This document shows, in pieces, positions 43,431-55,205 of a DNA stretch of 64,000 bases (the stretch's first letter is position 1; the number at the start of each line of letters is the position of its first letter). The notes beneath the pieces were generated by a model, which saw nothing but the letters and a program-made list of their open reading frames with translations, was not told the origin of the DNA and made no database searches. Made by a program: the position numbers and the translations under genes. The stretch is from Saccopteryx bilineata (Eukaryota; Chordata; Mammalia; Chiroptera; Emballonuridae): the NCBI RefSeq assembly GCF_036850765.1, contig NC_089493.1, forward strand, positions 166,033,640-166,097,639, written 5' to 3'.

Positions 43431-43614
43431 ATAACGCCAAGATATAAAGTTTTAGGCAAAAAAAAAGCACATCTGTGCTGTTCCTTTAACAAAGAAATCC
43501 TGCTTGATTCCTAGTTGAAAGGACTGCCAAACACCTTGTAGTCCATTCCTTGCCTTTCTTTTTTACTATTTATACTCCCCCTGTATACATTCTTCTTTTT
43601 TTGCCCATAATCAA

Positions 43615-44060
43615 AATTTTATTGAAAAACTGACACCAAAATAGGAGATCATTGTTATATACTTACAAAATTAAATGTAATTACATTATCTTGGTAGATT
43701 AACTGGAATTACTGAACCGATAAGGCTTTCTGTGATATAACACAAATTCAGGAAGTTGTGTGGATCAAATGAACACCCTTCCGTGAGCCTCGCCTTTCCT
43801 CCTGTCAGCTGTCACAACTCTGTTGAACAACCTACACAAAGAACCACAGTCTGAGCATGACTGAAAACCATGGTGCTCTTGTAGCAACCTGGGTGTTTTA
43901 CATCCATAAAATAAGAATTTGGACTTTGAACTAGCCATTTCTTTTTATGTCTTTTTTTTCCTCTTCCAAGGATGAATGCAGTAAATCTCAAGCCAAAGGC
44001 ATGTTGATCGTTTCGCAAGCCCAGTGCGTCAAGACTTCTGAGGCAACACCCTTGGCGAGC
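43615..44060 (-). pseudogene. RPS27L: RPS27L-type processed pseudogene
   Basis: On the minus strand from the ATG at 44002 the sequence follows ribosomal protein eS27: MPLA then an in-frame stop, [12 protein letters not shown], a frameshift, then [20 protein letters not shown] and [18 protein letters not shown]. The SLEEEKK spelling suggests RPS27L rather than RPS27. The C-terminal part is frameshifted and stopped. No introns and an AATAAA at the 3' end fit a retrocopy. The zinc-finger cysteines CPGC are altered to HPGC. Non-functional. Confidence 0.85.
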
Positions 44061-44119
44061 AGCATGAGATCAGTCTCTGTATACGTTCTTCAACTTTCCC
44101 CATCTTCAGTATCGAAACT

Positions 44120-44400
44120 GCTTTCTCACACCTTCAAGACTTGGCCCATTCTGTTCCCTCTGCATGGAAACCTCAACCATCCCATGTTCTTTAAACAACC
44201 CCTTTTCTCTCACTTCCTACACTTTCAATATCTTGAATTCCTACACATCCTTCAAAACCCCAGTTCCAGTGTCACCTCCTCTGTGATGACCTCATCCCTG
44301 TCCAGTCATAGCCAGGCATGCACTAGGACTCCACTCCCCCCTACATATCCCACTTACAGTACTTATCATGATGCTGTTTTATTGTTTACATTTCATTTCC
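44120..44400 (+). repeat. L2-like fragment
   Basis: CTTGGCCCATTCTGTTCCCT, CTTCAAAACCCCAGTTCCAG and TCACCTCCTCTGTGATGACC are typical of L2 3' regions. Confidence 0.55.
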
Positions 44401-45311
44401 TCCCACTGAATTGTTTCTTTTATAATTGAGGGGAAATCCATAATACATGCAATTAACTACAGTGGTGTATAGTAGTGTATTCACAATGTTGTGCAACCAT
44501 CTTTTCTCTAGTTTCAAAAGTTTCTCATCACCCTTCAAAACTGCATCACACCCATTAAGTAATCACTTTTCATTTCCCCTTTTCCCTTTCCCAGGTATCA
44601 TCTTTCTGTGTCTATTGAAAGAGACTGTACAATATGTGACTTTTCACATCTGGCTTCTTTCACTTAGCATTAGTTTTTAAAGTTAATCCAAATTGTGGCA
44701 TAAATCATTATGTGCCCCTTTTAGGCTGGTTAATATTCCATTGTGTGTATATACCACAGTGCTTATCCATCATCTGTTAATAGACATTTGGTTGCACCTT
44801 CCAGTTATTACGAATAATGCTGCTACAAACATTTGTGTGCAAGTTTCTATGTGGACATGTTTTTATTTCTCTATGTAAACATATGTCTTTCATTTCACAT
44901 CAAGGAATGGAATTGATGGGTCATATGGTAATTATGTTTAACTTTTAATGAACCATCCAACTGTTTTCACAGTGGCTGTACCATTTTGCATTCCTACAAG
45001 CCATGTATAGGGATTCCTATTTCTCCACATCCTTGCCAACAGTTATTTTTCTTTCTATTAGAGTCATACTGTAGGTGTAAAATGATACCTCCTTGCGTTT
45101 CCTTACTGACCAATGATTTTGAGCATCTTTCACATCCTTGTTGGCCATTTGTATAGCTTCTTTGTAGCAATATCTATTCAAGTTTTTTGCCCGGTTTTTA
45201 TTTGTTGTTTGTCTTATAGCACTTCACAAATGAGTAATGATGTTGAGCATCCTTTCATGTGCATTGTTGAGCATTTGTATATCTTCTTTGGAAAAATGGC
45301 CATTGAAGACT

Positions 45312-45625
45312 TTTCCCGCCTGACCAGGTGGTGGCGCAATGGATAGAGCGTGGGACTGGGATGCGGAAGACCCAGGTTCGAGACCCCAACATCGCCAGCT
45401 TGAGCGCGGGCTCATCTGGCTTGAGAAAAAAAAAAAAAAAAAAAGCTCACCAGCTTGGACCCAAGGTCGCTGGCTTGAGCAAGGGGTTACTCAGTCTGCT
45501 GAAGGCCCACAGTCAAGGCACATATGAGAAAGCAATCAATGAACTAAGGTGTTGCAACGAAAAACTGATGATTGATGCTTCTCATCTCTCTCCGTTCCTG
45601 TCTGCCTCTGTAAAAAAAAAAAAAA
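45312..45625 (+). mobile_element. SINE family B
   Basis: GCCTGACCAGGTGGTGGCGC head to (A)n, with GGTTCGAGACC B box. An A-run interrupts the middle at 45425-45443. Confidence 0.82.
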
Positions 45626-45819
45626 GACTTTCCCCCAGTTTTTACTTGGGTTGTTTGTCTTTTTGTTGCTGAGTTGTTGGAACTCTATGTATTATGGATA
45701 CTAGACCATGATCAGACGCATAATTTTCAAATATTGTCTACTATTTTGTAGTTGTCTTTTAATCATTTTGATCTGCCTTTTGATAAACAAGTTTTTAATT
45801 TTGATAAAATCCAGTTTAT

Positions 45820-46218
45820 CTTTTTTTTTTTTTTTTTTTTTGTATTTTTCTGAAGCTGGAAACGGGGAGAGACAGACAGACTCCCGCATGCGCCCGACCG
45901 GGATTCACCCGGCACGCCCACCAGGGGGCGACGCTCTGCCCACCAGGGGGTGATGCTCTGCCCCTCCGGGCCTTGCTCTGTTGTGACCAGAGCCACTCTA
46001 GCGCCTGGGGCAGAGGCCAAGGAGCCATCCCCAGCGCCCAGGCCATCTTTGCTCCAATGGAGCCTTGGCTGCGGGAGGGGAAGAGAGAGACAGAGAGGAA
46101 GGAGGGGGGGTTGGAGAAGCAAATGGGCGCTTCTCCTATGTGCCCTGGCCGGAAATCGAACCCGGGTCCCCCGCACGCCAGGCCGACGCTCTACCACTGA
46201 GCCAACCGGCCAGGGCCT
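45820..46218 (-). mobile_element. SINE family A with TSD
   Basis: Reversed full-length copy flanked by TATCTTTTTTT. Carries a duplicated CACCAGGGGG(C/T)GA(C/T)GCTCTGCC unit in its tail, as do several A copies. Confidence 0.87.
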
Positions 46219-46224
46219 ATCTTT

Positions 46225-46577
46225 TTTTGGGGGGGGGTTTATTTTATTTTTTTACAGAGACAGTGAGTCAGAGAGGGATAGACAGGGACTGACAGACAGG
46301 AACAGAGAGAGATGAGAAGCATTAATTATTAGTTTTTCATTGTGCGTTGCAACACCTTAGTTGTTCGTTGATTGCTTTCTCATATGTGCCTTGACCACGG
46401 GCCTTCAGTAGACTGAGTAACCCCTTGCTGGAGCCAGCGACTTTGGGTTCACGCTGGTGGGCTTTTTGCTCAAACCAGATGAGCCCGCACTCAAGCTGGT
46501 GACCTTGGGGGTCTCGAACCTGGGTCTTCCACATCCCAGTCCGACTCTCTATCCACTGCGCCACCGCCTGGTCAGGC
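46225..46577 (-). mobile_element. SINE family B
   Basis: Reversed B copy ending CACCGCCTGGTCAGGCT, directly next to the A copy on its left. Confidence 0.85.
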
Positions 46578-46589
46578 TCATTTTTTTTA

Positions 46590-46943
46590 ATTAATTTTTT
46601 TTCTGAAGTGAGAGCGGGGAGGCAGAGAGACAAGAATACCGCATGCGCCCAGCCGGGATCCACCCGACAGGCCCACCAGGGGGCGATGCTCGGACTGTCT
46701 CCTGCGTTGCTCCGCTGCAATTGGAGCCATTCTAGCACCTGGAGCGAAGGCCATGGAGCCATCCTCAGCACGTGGGTGAATGGGGCCTTGGGTGTGGGAA
46801 AGGAAGAGAGAGACAGAGAGGAAGGAGGGGGGAGGGGTGGAGAAGCAAATGGGCGCTTCTCCTGTGTGCCCTGGCTGGGAATCGAACCCGGGACTTCTGC
46901 ACGCCAGGCCGATGCTCTACCACTGAGCCAACCGGCCAGGGCC
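46590..46943 (-). mobile_element. SINE family A (subfamily variant)
   Basis: Reversed; the body CTGTCTCCTGCGTTGCTCCG and GAAGGCCATGGAGCC differ from the main A type, suggesting a distinct older subfamily. Confidence 0.8.
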
Positions 46944-47094
46944 AAGATCAGTTTTTCCGTATTAAATGTTCTTGACATCCTTGTCAAAATCAGCTGTCCA
47001 TAGAAACAAGGGTTTATTTTTGGACTCCATTTCTCTTCTACTGGTCTTTCAGTTTGTTTTTATGCCAGTACAGTGTTGTGTGTTTTTTTTGTTT

Positions 47095-47138
47095 GTTTGT
47101 TTTTTAATTTTTTATTTATTCATTTTAGAGAAGAGAGG

Positions 47139-47176
<38 letters not shown>

Positions 47177-47325
47177 ACAGAGAGAGAGAGAGAGAGAAGG
47201 GGGGGAGGAGCTGGAAGCATCAACTCCCATATGTGCCTTGACCAGGCAAGCCCAGGGTTTCGAACTGGCGACCTCAGCATTTCCAGGTCGACGCTTTATC
47301 CACTGCACCACCACAGATCAGGCTT
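47095..47325 (-). mobile_element. SINE family C with long (GA)n
   Basis: Reversed C copy, (GA)n at about 47147-47200, ending CACCACCACAGATCAGGCTT. Confidence 0.83.
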
Positions 47326-47711
47326 GTTGTTGTTTTTTGAGGGTACATTTATTAAAGCTGGGGACAGTGAAACAAAGAAGGTCATATAATAGAAGATGCA
47401 ACAAGAGTGAGCATAGATGGAGTTGCTGTCGGCTCACTGGAAAAGTCAAAGAAAAGGGAACCTTAGGGACAGGCTTAGGGGGCTATCCTGGGGTGGGTTT
47501 CCACTGCCCATTGTGCCCCTGTTTGCAAGTCTTGTGGGGACCTTAGAGTTTGAAGAAAAAAATTCACTCAGAAGGGAGATTTGACCCAGTCCTCCCATAG
47601 TCCTCTTCACACTCAGCAATGACCTGTGAGGTAGGGGGCCCGGGGATGTTTTTAAACCTAGGGTTTGGAGTCTGGACTAAGCTCCATCCATGTCACTCAC
47701 AACCTTCTGTT

Positions 47712-47755
<44 letters not shown>
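47326..47755. other. Unassigned sequence and (GA)n microsatellite
   Basis: 47326-47713 contains TACATTTATTAAAGCTGGGG and GTGTCACTCACAACC-type sequence without coding signal; it could be part of an LTR or 3' UTR copy but I cannot assign it. A pure (GA)n run is at about 47715-47752. Confidence 0.4.
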
Positions 47756-47756
<1 letters not shown>

Positions 47757-47839
47757 CAAGACGCCAACACTGTCTTGGTTACTGTTGCCTTACAATAAGT
47801 TTTGAAATCAGGCAGTGTGAATCCTCCAACTTTGTTCTT

Positions 47840-48182
47840 TTTCTTTTTTAAAATTTATTTATTTATTTATTTATTTTACAGAGACAGAGAGAGGGACAGA
47901 TAGGGACAGACAGGAATGGAGAGAGATGAGAAGCATCAATCATTAGTTTCTCATTGCAACACCTTAGTTGTTCATTGATTACTTTCTCATATGTGCCTTG
48001 ACCATGGGGCTTCAGCAGACCGAGTAACCCCTTGCTCTAGCCAGCGATCTTGGGTCCAAGCTAGTGAGCTTCGCTCAAACCAGATGAGCCCGCGCTCAAG
48101 CTGGTGACCTCGGGGTCTCGAACCTGGGTCCTCCGCATCCCATTTCAATGCTCTATCCACTGCGCCACCGCCTGGTCAGGCT
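47840..48182 (-). mobile_element. SINE family B
   Basis: Reversed, (TTTA)n at left and GCGCCACCGCCTGGTCAGGC at right. Confidence 0.85.
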
Positions 48183-48317
48183 TTGTTCTTTTTTTATAAG
48201 ATTGTTTGATCTATTCAGCATCTGTTGAAATCCATATGAATTTTAGAATCACTGTATGATTCTGACTTACAAATTTACACAAAAAGTCAGCTTACATTCT
48301 TTTTTAAAATATTATTT

Positions 48318-48735
48318 TAGTGCCCTGGCCAGCTAGCTCAGTGGTAGAGTGTCGGCCCGACGGGAGTCTGACTGTTTGCCTCTCCCCCACTTCTCACTTC
48401 AGAAAACTACAAAATAACCTGACCAGGCAGTGGCGCAATGGATAAAGCGTCAGACTGGGGTGTGGAGGACCCAGGTTTGAGACCCTGAGATCTCCAGCTT
48501 GAGTGTGGGCTCATCTAGTTTGAACAAAGCTCACCAGCTCCAGCAAGGGATCACTCGGTCTGCTGTAGGTAGCTCCCCGGTCAAGGCACATATGAGAAAA
48601 CAATCAATGAACAATTAAGGAGCCGCAACAAAGAATTGATGTTTTTCATCTCTCTCCCTTCCTGTCTGTCTGTCCTTATCTGTATCTCTCTCTGACTCTC
48701 TCTGTCTCTGTCACACACACAAAAAAGAAAACTAC
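48318..48735 (+). mobile_element. Internally deleted A SINE then B SINE
   Basis: 48318-48415 joins the A head (GCCCTGGCCAGCTAGCTCAG) to the A tail (GGGAGTCTGACTGTTTGCC) with the body missing. A B copy follows at 48417-48735 (CCTGACCAGGCAGTGGCGCA). Confidence 0.75.
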
Positions 48736-48744
48736 AAAAAATTA

Positions 48745-49225
48745 TTTTAGTGGGAGGAGAAGAGGCAGAGAGACAGACTCCCACATGCATCCCGACTGGG
48801 TCCACCTGGCAAGTCCATTAGGGGGTGATTCTCTGCCCATCTGGGGCATTGCTCCTTTGCAACCAAAGCCATTCTAGCACCTGAGGTGGAGGCCATGGAG
48901 CCATCCTCAGCGCCCAGGCCAACTTTGCTCCCATGGAGCCTTGGCTGCGGGAGGGGAAGAGAGAGAGAAAGAGAAAGGAGAGGGGGAAGGGTGGAGCCAT
49001 CCTCAGTGTCTGAGGCCTCCTTGCTCTAATTGAGCTGTGGCTGCAAGAAGGGAGGAGAAAAGAGAGAGAGAGAGAGAGATGGGAAGAAAGAGAGAGAGAG
49101 AGAGAAGCAAGAGGGAAAGGGGTGGAAAAGCAGATGGGTGCTTCTGTGTACCCTGACTGGGAATCCAACCCAGGACACATACATGCTTGGCCGACGCTGT
49201 ACCACAGAGCTAACCAGCCAGGGCT
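48745..49225 (-). mobile_element. SINE family A, two overlapping copies
   Basis: One reversed A body is followed, after GGGGGAAGGGTGGAGCCATC, by a second partial A body; the head GCTAACCAGCCAGGGCTTC is at the right. Either insertion of one A into another or tail duplication. Confidence 0.75.
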
Positions 49226-49237
49226 TCAGCTTACATT

Positions 49238-49564
49238 CATTTTTTTTTTTTTTTTTTTGGCAGAGACAGAGAGAGAGAGAGAGAGTCAGAGAGAGAAACA
49301 GATAGGGACAGACAGACAGGAATGGAGAGAGATGAGAACCATCAATTCTTCATTGAAACAACTTTGTTGTTCATTGATTGCTTTCTCATTTGTGCCTTGA
49401 CTGAGGGGGGGGGGCCACAGCAGAGTGAGTGACCCCTTGCTCAAGCCAGCGACCTTGGGCTCAAGCTAGTGACCTTGGGCTTCAAGCCAGCGACCTCAGA
49501 GTTTCAAACCTGGGTCCTCCGCGTCCTAGTCCGACTCTCTATCCACTGTGCCACCTCCTGGTCA
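49238..49564 (-). mobile_element. SINE family B (variant)
   Basis: Reversed copy with GCCACAGCAGAGTGAGTGAC and several CAAGCCAGCGACCT repeats; head CACCTCCTGGTCAAGCT. Confidence 0.8.
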
Positions 49565-49634
49565 AGCTCAGCTTACATTCTTATATAAAAATTTTATTGA
49601 ATCTGTAGATCAATTAGGAGAGAATTGACATCAT

Positions 49635-49716
49635 AACAATATTAAGCTCCATAGAATGTTATTCCATTTACTTAGAACAATATTAAGCTCCATAGAATGT
49701 TATTCCATTTACTTAG
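49635..49716. repeat. 41-bp tandem duplication
   Basis: Two exact successive copies of a 41-base unit starting AACAATATTAAGCTCC and ending TTCCATTTACTTAG, in old L1 sequence. Confidence 0.9.
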
Positions 49717-49869
49717 AACCTCTTTAATTCTTTCAATAATATTTTGTAGATTTAGAAGTATAAGTTTACTCTTCTTTTGTTATGTTTACTTCTAAGTATT
49801 TTGTTCTTTTTGATGCTAATGTGAATGGGATTTTAAATTTAATTTATTTCAATTAAAAATGTTTTAATT

Positions 49870-50266
49870 TGGCCCTGGCTGGTTGGCTCAGCGGTAGAGC
49901 GTCGGCCTGGCGTGCGGGGGACCCGGGTTCGATTCCCGGCCAGGGCACATAGGAGAGGCGCCCATTTGCTTCTCCACCCCCACCCCCTCCTTCCTCTCTG
50001 TCTCTCTCTTCCCCTCCCGCAGCCAAGGCTCCATTGGAGCAAAGATGGCCCGGGCGCTGGGGATGGCTCCTTGGCCTCTGCCCCAGGTGCTAGAGTGGCT
50101 CTGGTCGCGGCAGAGCGACGCCCTAGAGGGGCAGAGCATCGCCCCCTGGTGGGCAGAGCGTCGCCCCTGGTGGGCGTGCCGAGTGGATCCCGGTCGGGCT
50201 CATGCGGGAGTCTGTCTGACTGTCTCTCCCCATTTCCAGCTTCAGAAAAATACAAAAAAAAAAAAA
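49870..50266 (+). mobile_element. SINE family A, nearly consensus, with TSD
   Basis: Clean copy from GGCCCTGGCTGGTTGGCTCA to poly(A), flanked by GTTTTAATTT. Among the least mutated A copies here, so probably recent. Confidence 0.92.
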
Positions 50267-50269
50267 GTT

Positions 50270-50427
50270 TTAATTTATTGATTTGAGAGAGAAACATCAA
50301 TTTGTAGTTCTACTTATTTATGCATTCATTGGTAGATTCTTGTATGTGCCCTGACCAAGTTTTGAACCCGCAAGGTTAGTTAATTGGGACAACACTCTAA
50401 CTAACTGAGTTACCTGGCCAGGGCTTT
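50270..50427 (-). mobile_element. VES-type SINE
   Basis: GAAACATCAATTTGTAGTTC and TTACCTGGCCAGGGCT head. Confidence 0.75.
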
Positions 50428-50619
50428 TTTTTTTTTTTGATGTTCAGTGCAAGTATATACATATAACCAGACTTGCATTCTTGGGATAAATCCCAGTGGG
50501 TACTGGTGCATGATTTTTCTTATACATTGCTGGAGTCAATTTCTAGTATTTTGTAGAGGGTTCCTGCACCTACACTCATTAGATATATTGGATTGAAATT
50601 TTATTTTCTTGTGATGTCA

Positions 50620-50922
50620 GAGAGAGAAATAGATAGGGACAGACAGACAGGAATGGAGAGAGATGGGAAGCATCAATCATTAGTTTTTTGTTGCGACACC
50701 TTAGTTGTTCATTGATTGCTTTCTTACATGTGCCTTGACTTAGGGACTACAGCAGACCGATAACCCCTTGCTCAAGCCAGCGACCTTGGATCCAAGCTGA
50801 TGAGCTTTGCTCAAACCAGATGAGCCCGCGCTCAAGCTGGCGATGTTGGGGTCTCGAACCTGAGTCCTCTGCATCCCAGTTCGACGCTCTATCCACTGCG
50901 CCACTGCCTGGTCTGGCTCTTG
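50620..50922 (-). mobile_element. SINE family B
   Basis: Reversed copy, head GCGCCACTGCCTGGTCTGGC. Then 50923-51060 is AT-rich with no feature. Confidence 0.82.
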
Positions 50923-51059
50923 TGATGTCTTTATTGAGCACACTTTCTTATACATAATCACAATATCATACCTATCACACACTATGCCATACTAAAAAAA
51001 AAAAACTAGGAAATTTTTTAAAAAATCTTCCACTATCCAAGTCATTGTTAAATTTCTTC

Positions 51060-52490
51060 CACTCTTGGACATTCTAAGTGGCTCATAAAGAGCCTCCAAT
51101 AATCTGGAGAATGAGGGGGCTCTGAGCATTGGAAGGAGTGGCAGGGGGTTTGTGTTGGAGAAAAGAAGACTTCATGAGAGAGAGTAAAAACTCTTGACTC
51201 AGGGCACAAGGATTTCTGAGGGCTGGTTGTTCCAGATGACAGATAGGAACAAAAGAAGAAGCTATGAAAGACTGATTTTGGTTCAGAAAAGGAAGTCTTA
51301 TGACCTCCAATCTTCCCCTTGCAGTGTGAAACTTGTCACACCACCCCGGATATCCGACCTCATTGTGCCATGTGGAAGCGCTTCCCTTGCTTCTCTTAGT
51401 CCACCTGCCACTTCTTGTCTCACTTCCTTCCTTGTCTGGGGCACATTTTCCAGCCTTTCCCTTACCAGTACAACTTGCTCAATATTTGGACTTCACTTGG
51501 GCTGCCCTGTGCACCCACCCCCAATTTTTGAATGAATGAATCCTCCCCCCAGGTTGTTTTGTACTATCAGATCAAAAAATACTACATGCCTTACAACTGG
51601 AACCATGATACATATGTTATGGTCTCTAACTTCAGCTAGGTAATTCTTTTTATTTGTCTTTAGTGTGCAGTACATCAGTGTTTTCTCATTTAGCTCCTGG
51701 CAGCAATAAAGCCCTCAGCCCACTCCTCTCATTCATTCAATAAATTATTTAGCTAATATTTATGAAGCACCTGGTGTGCCAGGCACTGTTTTAGAGACTG
51801 AAGATTCAGAACTGAACAAGATTGACACAATTTTTGTTCTCATGGAACTTTCAACACAGTTCTAAACAAACAAAAACAGATATAAATAAATAAGATAGAA
51901 TCCATTTGAGATCAATGCTGTGAAGAAAATAATATAGGGTATTGTGATCAGAATGATAAGGTAGGAGGGGCTCCTTTATATAAGGTGATATTTGAGTTGA
52001 ATCCTGAACAATGAGAAGATGCCTGCCATTCAAATATCTGTATTTAGAGATTCAATTTCATAGAAGTTCCACAGACACCTGCTACCACAATTACTCATCA
52101 ACATCTATGACCAGATATCCTGTCTTTCCGCCTGGACTCTAAATTGATTGCTTCTATCCTTGCACTAAGATCAACCCCTCCACTTGTGAATTAGTTACCA
52201 GTCTCTTCTATCTAGTCAAAGACAGTCTTCCAGCATGACTCTTCTCTCTCCTGAATCATCAAGTTTTCCTTCTCTATTGGATTATTCCCATCTGCACACA
52301 CCCATGCTATTTCTCTCATTCTAAAAACCAATGAACATAATGTACTCAATAGTAAAAGTTGAAAACTTTCCCTGTATGGTCAGAGGGGAGAGATGGCTCC
52401 TAAGCTTATTAAGAGTAAGAGCTAAAGTCCTTTCTATGCTTTATATTTATGGTGCTTCTCAAACTCTCTGTGGCATGGGACCAAGTTTCA
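51060..52490. other. Intergenic, no gene recognised
   Basis: Short frames here have no recognisable domain. 51725-51855 (GAAGCACCTGGTGTGCCAGG, CATGGAACTTTC) is an ancient mammalian interspersed repeat. The rest is unassigned. Confidence 0.5.
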
Positions 52491-52492
52491 TT

Positions 52493-52524
52493 TTTTTTAA
52501 AGACTTTATTCATTTTAGACAGGA

Positions 52525-52567
<43 letters not shown>

Positions 52568-52687
52568 AGAGAGAGAGAAGGGAAGAGCAGGAAGCACCAA
52601 CTCCCATATGTGCCTTGACCAGGCAAGCCCAGGGTTTTGAACCTGCGACCTCAGCATTCCAGGTTGACACTTTATCCACTGCACCAC
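52493..52687 (-). mobile_element. SINE family C with TSD
   Basis: Reversed C copy with (GA)n, duplicated flank CCAAGTTTCATTTTT (52482 and 52701). Confidence 0.88.
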
Positions 52688-52816
52688 CACAGGTCAGGCC
52701 CCAAGTTTCATTTTTAAAGTTCCAATCCATTGCAGATGATACTTTTGTAAAATACAATATAAATATTGCTGCCATATAAAATTTTATAAAGTTTTAACAT
52801 ACTTATTCTTTTCTTT

Positions 52817-53220
52817 GTGACAGAGACAGAGAGAGAGAGAGAGAGACAGAGAGAGGGACAGATAGGGATAGACAGACAGGGAGAGAGATGAGAAGCATCA
52901 TTTCTTTGTTGCGGTTTCTTAGTTGTTCTTTGATTGCTTTCTCATATGTGCCTTGACTGGGGGCCACAGCAGATTGGGTGACTCCTTGCTCAAGCCAGTG
53001 ACCTTAGGCTTCAGGCCAGTGACTTTTGGACTCAGGCCAGCAACCATGAGGTCATGTCTATGATCCCACACTCAAGCCAGCGACCCCGTGCTCAAGCTGG
53101 CGAGCCTGTGCTAAGCCGGATGAACCATGCTCAAGCTGACAACCTTGGGGTTTCGAACCTGGGTCCTCTGTGTCCCAGTCTGAATTTCTATCCTCTGTGT
53201 CACCGCTTGGTCAGGCTTAA
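52817..53220 (-). mobile_element. SINE family B, long variant
   Basis: Reversed copy with a series of CAAGCCAGCGACC-type repeats (53030-53140), flanked by TACTTATTCTT. Longer than other B copies. Confidence 0.82.
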
Positions 53221-53267
53221 TATACTTATTCTTGACCTTTTTACTTAAGTTTTTGTTTTAGGATTTA

Positions 53268-53475
53268 AAAAATGTACTTATTTTAGAAAGGATAGAAAGA
53301 GAGAGAGAGAGAAAGAGAGAGAGAGAAGTGGGGAAGGAGCGGGAGGCATCAACTCCCATATGTTCATTGACCAGGCAAGCCCAGGGTTTCGAACTACCTC
53401 AGTGTTTCACTGCGCTACCACAGGTCAGGCCCATGATTATTTTTTTAAGGTTTTATTTATTGATATTTTAGAGAT

Positions 53476-53536
<61 letters not shown>

Positions 53537-53670
53537 GGGGAGGACCGAGAAACATAAGCTCATAGTTGCTTCTCTTATGTGTCTTGACCAGGCAAGCCTG
53601 GGGATTTGAACCTGTGGCCTCAGCATTCCAGGTTGACGCTTTATCCACTGCACCATGACAGGTCAGGTTC
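53268..53670 (-). mobile_element. Two family C SINEs in tandem
   Basis: 53268-53432 (truncated, CTGCGCTACCACAGGTCAGG) and 53440-53670 (with (GA)n at 53477-53535, head CACCATGACAGGTCAGGTT). 53671-53978 has no recognised feature. Confidence 0.78.
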
Positions 53671-53978
53671 CTATGATTCTTTAAGTCTGTGGTTTGCTGA
53701 CCTACGGAAGGCTCCTATCAATGTTAATTTTCATTCTCCATTCCTATCTCTGTGGTCTGGACACTGGAGGGAGGCAGGCTGGAGGATTGTGTTTACATGC
53801 CTCCTCCCACCCTGTGAATCAGGTATTTAGCTCTCTGATGGGTGTGACTCCCTCCTGGATTTAATGAAGAAGGAATTCTTGTGGCTGATGTCCTGGGTTT
53901 CTGAGATAATGTGGATTGGGGGGGGCACATCCTATTAATTGCCTTGTGATTGGTCTAAGAAGCTGTGAAGGTCTAAGA

Positions 53979-54288
53979 CAGAGGTCTCCAAACTTTTTAC
54001 ACAGGGGGCCAGTTCACTGTCCCTCAGACCGTTGGAGGGCCGTACTATAAAAAAAACTATGAACAAATCCTTATGCATACTGCACATATCTTATTTTAAA
54101 GTAAAAAAAAAAAAAAAACGGGAACAAATACAATATTTAAAATAAAGAACAAGTAAATTTAAATCAACAAACTGACCAGTATTCCCATGGGAACTATGCT
54201 CCTCTCTCTGACCACCAATGAAAGAGGTGCCCCTTCCAGAAGTGCGGGGGCCGCATGAGACCCGCGGGCAGTAGTTTGTGGACCCCTG
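53979..54288 (+). mobile_element. Nonautonomous hAT, complete, with 8-bp TSD
   Basis: Ends CAGAGGTCTCCAAACTTTTT and GTAGTTTGTGGACCCCTG with flanking GTCTAAGA on both sides. About 310 bp and no coding capacity. Same family as 1037-1205; it resembles the OposCharlie/nhAT group from memory. Confidence 0.9.
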
Positions 54289-54517
54289 GTCTAAGATGTT
54301 ATCTGATTAATAAATCAAAGAGCCAGCCTGCAACAGTTATTTAGTACACCCGTATACTCACATAATCACAAGATCTCTGCTTCAGAAACAGTTTGACGAC
54401 AGCATCTTGCATCACTTCCCCATGCCCAAATTCCCTATCAGATTACATAATGGAAACCAGTATGCCAGTGAGTACAGAGGAGCTTTACACAGCAGGAGAA
54501 GAATCTTAAAATTATGC

Positions 54518-54755
54518 CTGACTAGTGGTAGCACAGTGGGTAAAGCATCCTCTTGGGATATTTTAAATCCTGAGGTTGCCAGCTTGAGCACTGGCTCATC
54601 CAGTTTTAGCACTTGAGCCCAAACGTGCTGGCTTGAGCTCATGGTCAAGGCATGTATAAGAAGCAATCAATGAACAACTAAAGTGATGCAACTATGAGTA
54701 GATGCTTCTCATCTCTCTCTGTCTCTTTCTGTCTGTCTCTCTCCCTCAAAAAATA
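54518..54755 (+). mobile_element. SINE family B/C variant
   Basis: TGCCTGACTAGTGGTAGCAC head, GGTTGCCAGCTTGAGCACTG, (CT)n. It is followed by (GAAA)n to 54853. AAGAATCTTAAAATTATG before it and after the next SINE shows that both lie within one duplicated site. Confidence 0.75.
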
Positions 54756-54860
54756 GAAAGAAAGAAAAAAAAAGAAAGAAAGAGAAAGGAAGAAAGAGAG
54801 AAGGAAAGAAAAAGAAAGAAAGGAATAAGAGGAAGAAAGTGAAGAAAGAAAAGAATCTTG

Positions 54861-55205
54861 GCCCTGGCCGGTTGGCTCAGTGATAGAGCATCGGCCTGGC
54901 ATGTGGAAGTCCAGGTTCGATTCCTGGTCAGGGCACACAAGAGAGGCGACCATTTGCTTCTCTACCCCTCTCCTCCTCCCTTCTCTTTCTCCATTGCCCA
55001 CAGCCATGGCTCAAATGATTGAGCAAAGTTGGCCCCAGGGCACTGAAGATGGCTCTGTGGCCTTGCCTCAGGCGCTAAAATAGCTTGGTTGCCCAGCAAC
55101 AGAGCAGCAGCCCAGAGGCAGAGCATCGCCTGGAGGGGGATGTATCGGGTAAGGGTGTATGGGAGAGTCTGTCTCTGCCTTTCTACCTCTCACTTAAAAA
55201 AAAAA
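54861..55205 (+). mobile_element. SINE family A
   Basis: GGCCCTGGCCGGTTGGCTCA head to an A-rich tail; inserted in the poly(A) tail of the preceding SINE. Confidence 0.83.

Larger units (their letters stand above)
44410..50610 (-). mobile_element. Old L1, broken by many SINEs
   Basis: Pieces at 44410-45310, 45640-45818, 46945-47060, 47755-47835, 48185-48315, 49565-49865 and 50440-50610 read as consecutive reversed L1 ORF2/3' UTR sequence (for example TTCCATTGTGTGTATATACC; GAATCTGTAGATCAATTAGG). It is interrupted by at least nine SINEs listed below. Order and orientation are consistent with one element. Confidence 0.65.

Noticed and set aside
43947..44429. 160-codon plus-strand frame
   Set aside because: Overlaps the RPS27L pseudogene antisense and an L2-like repeat; no domain seen.
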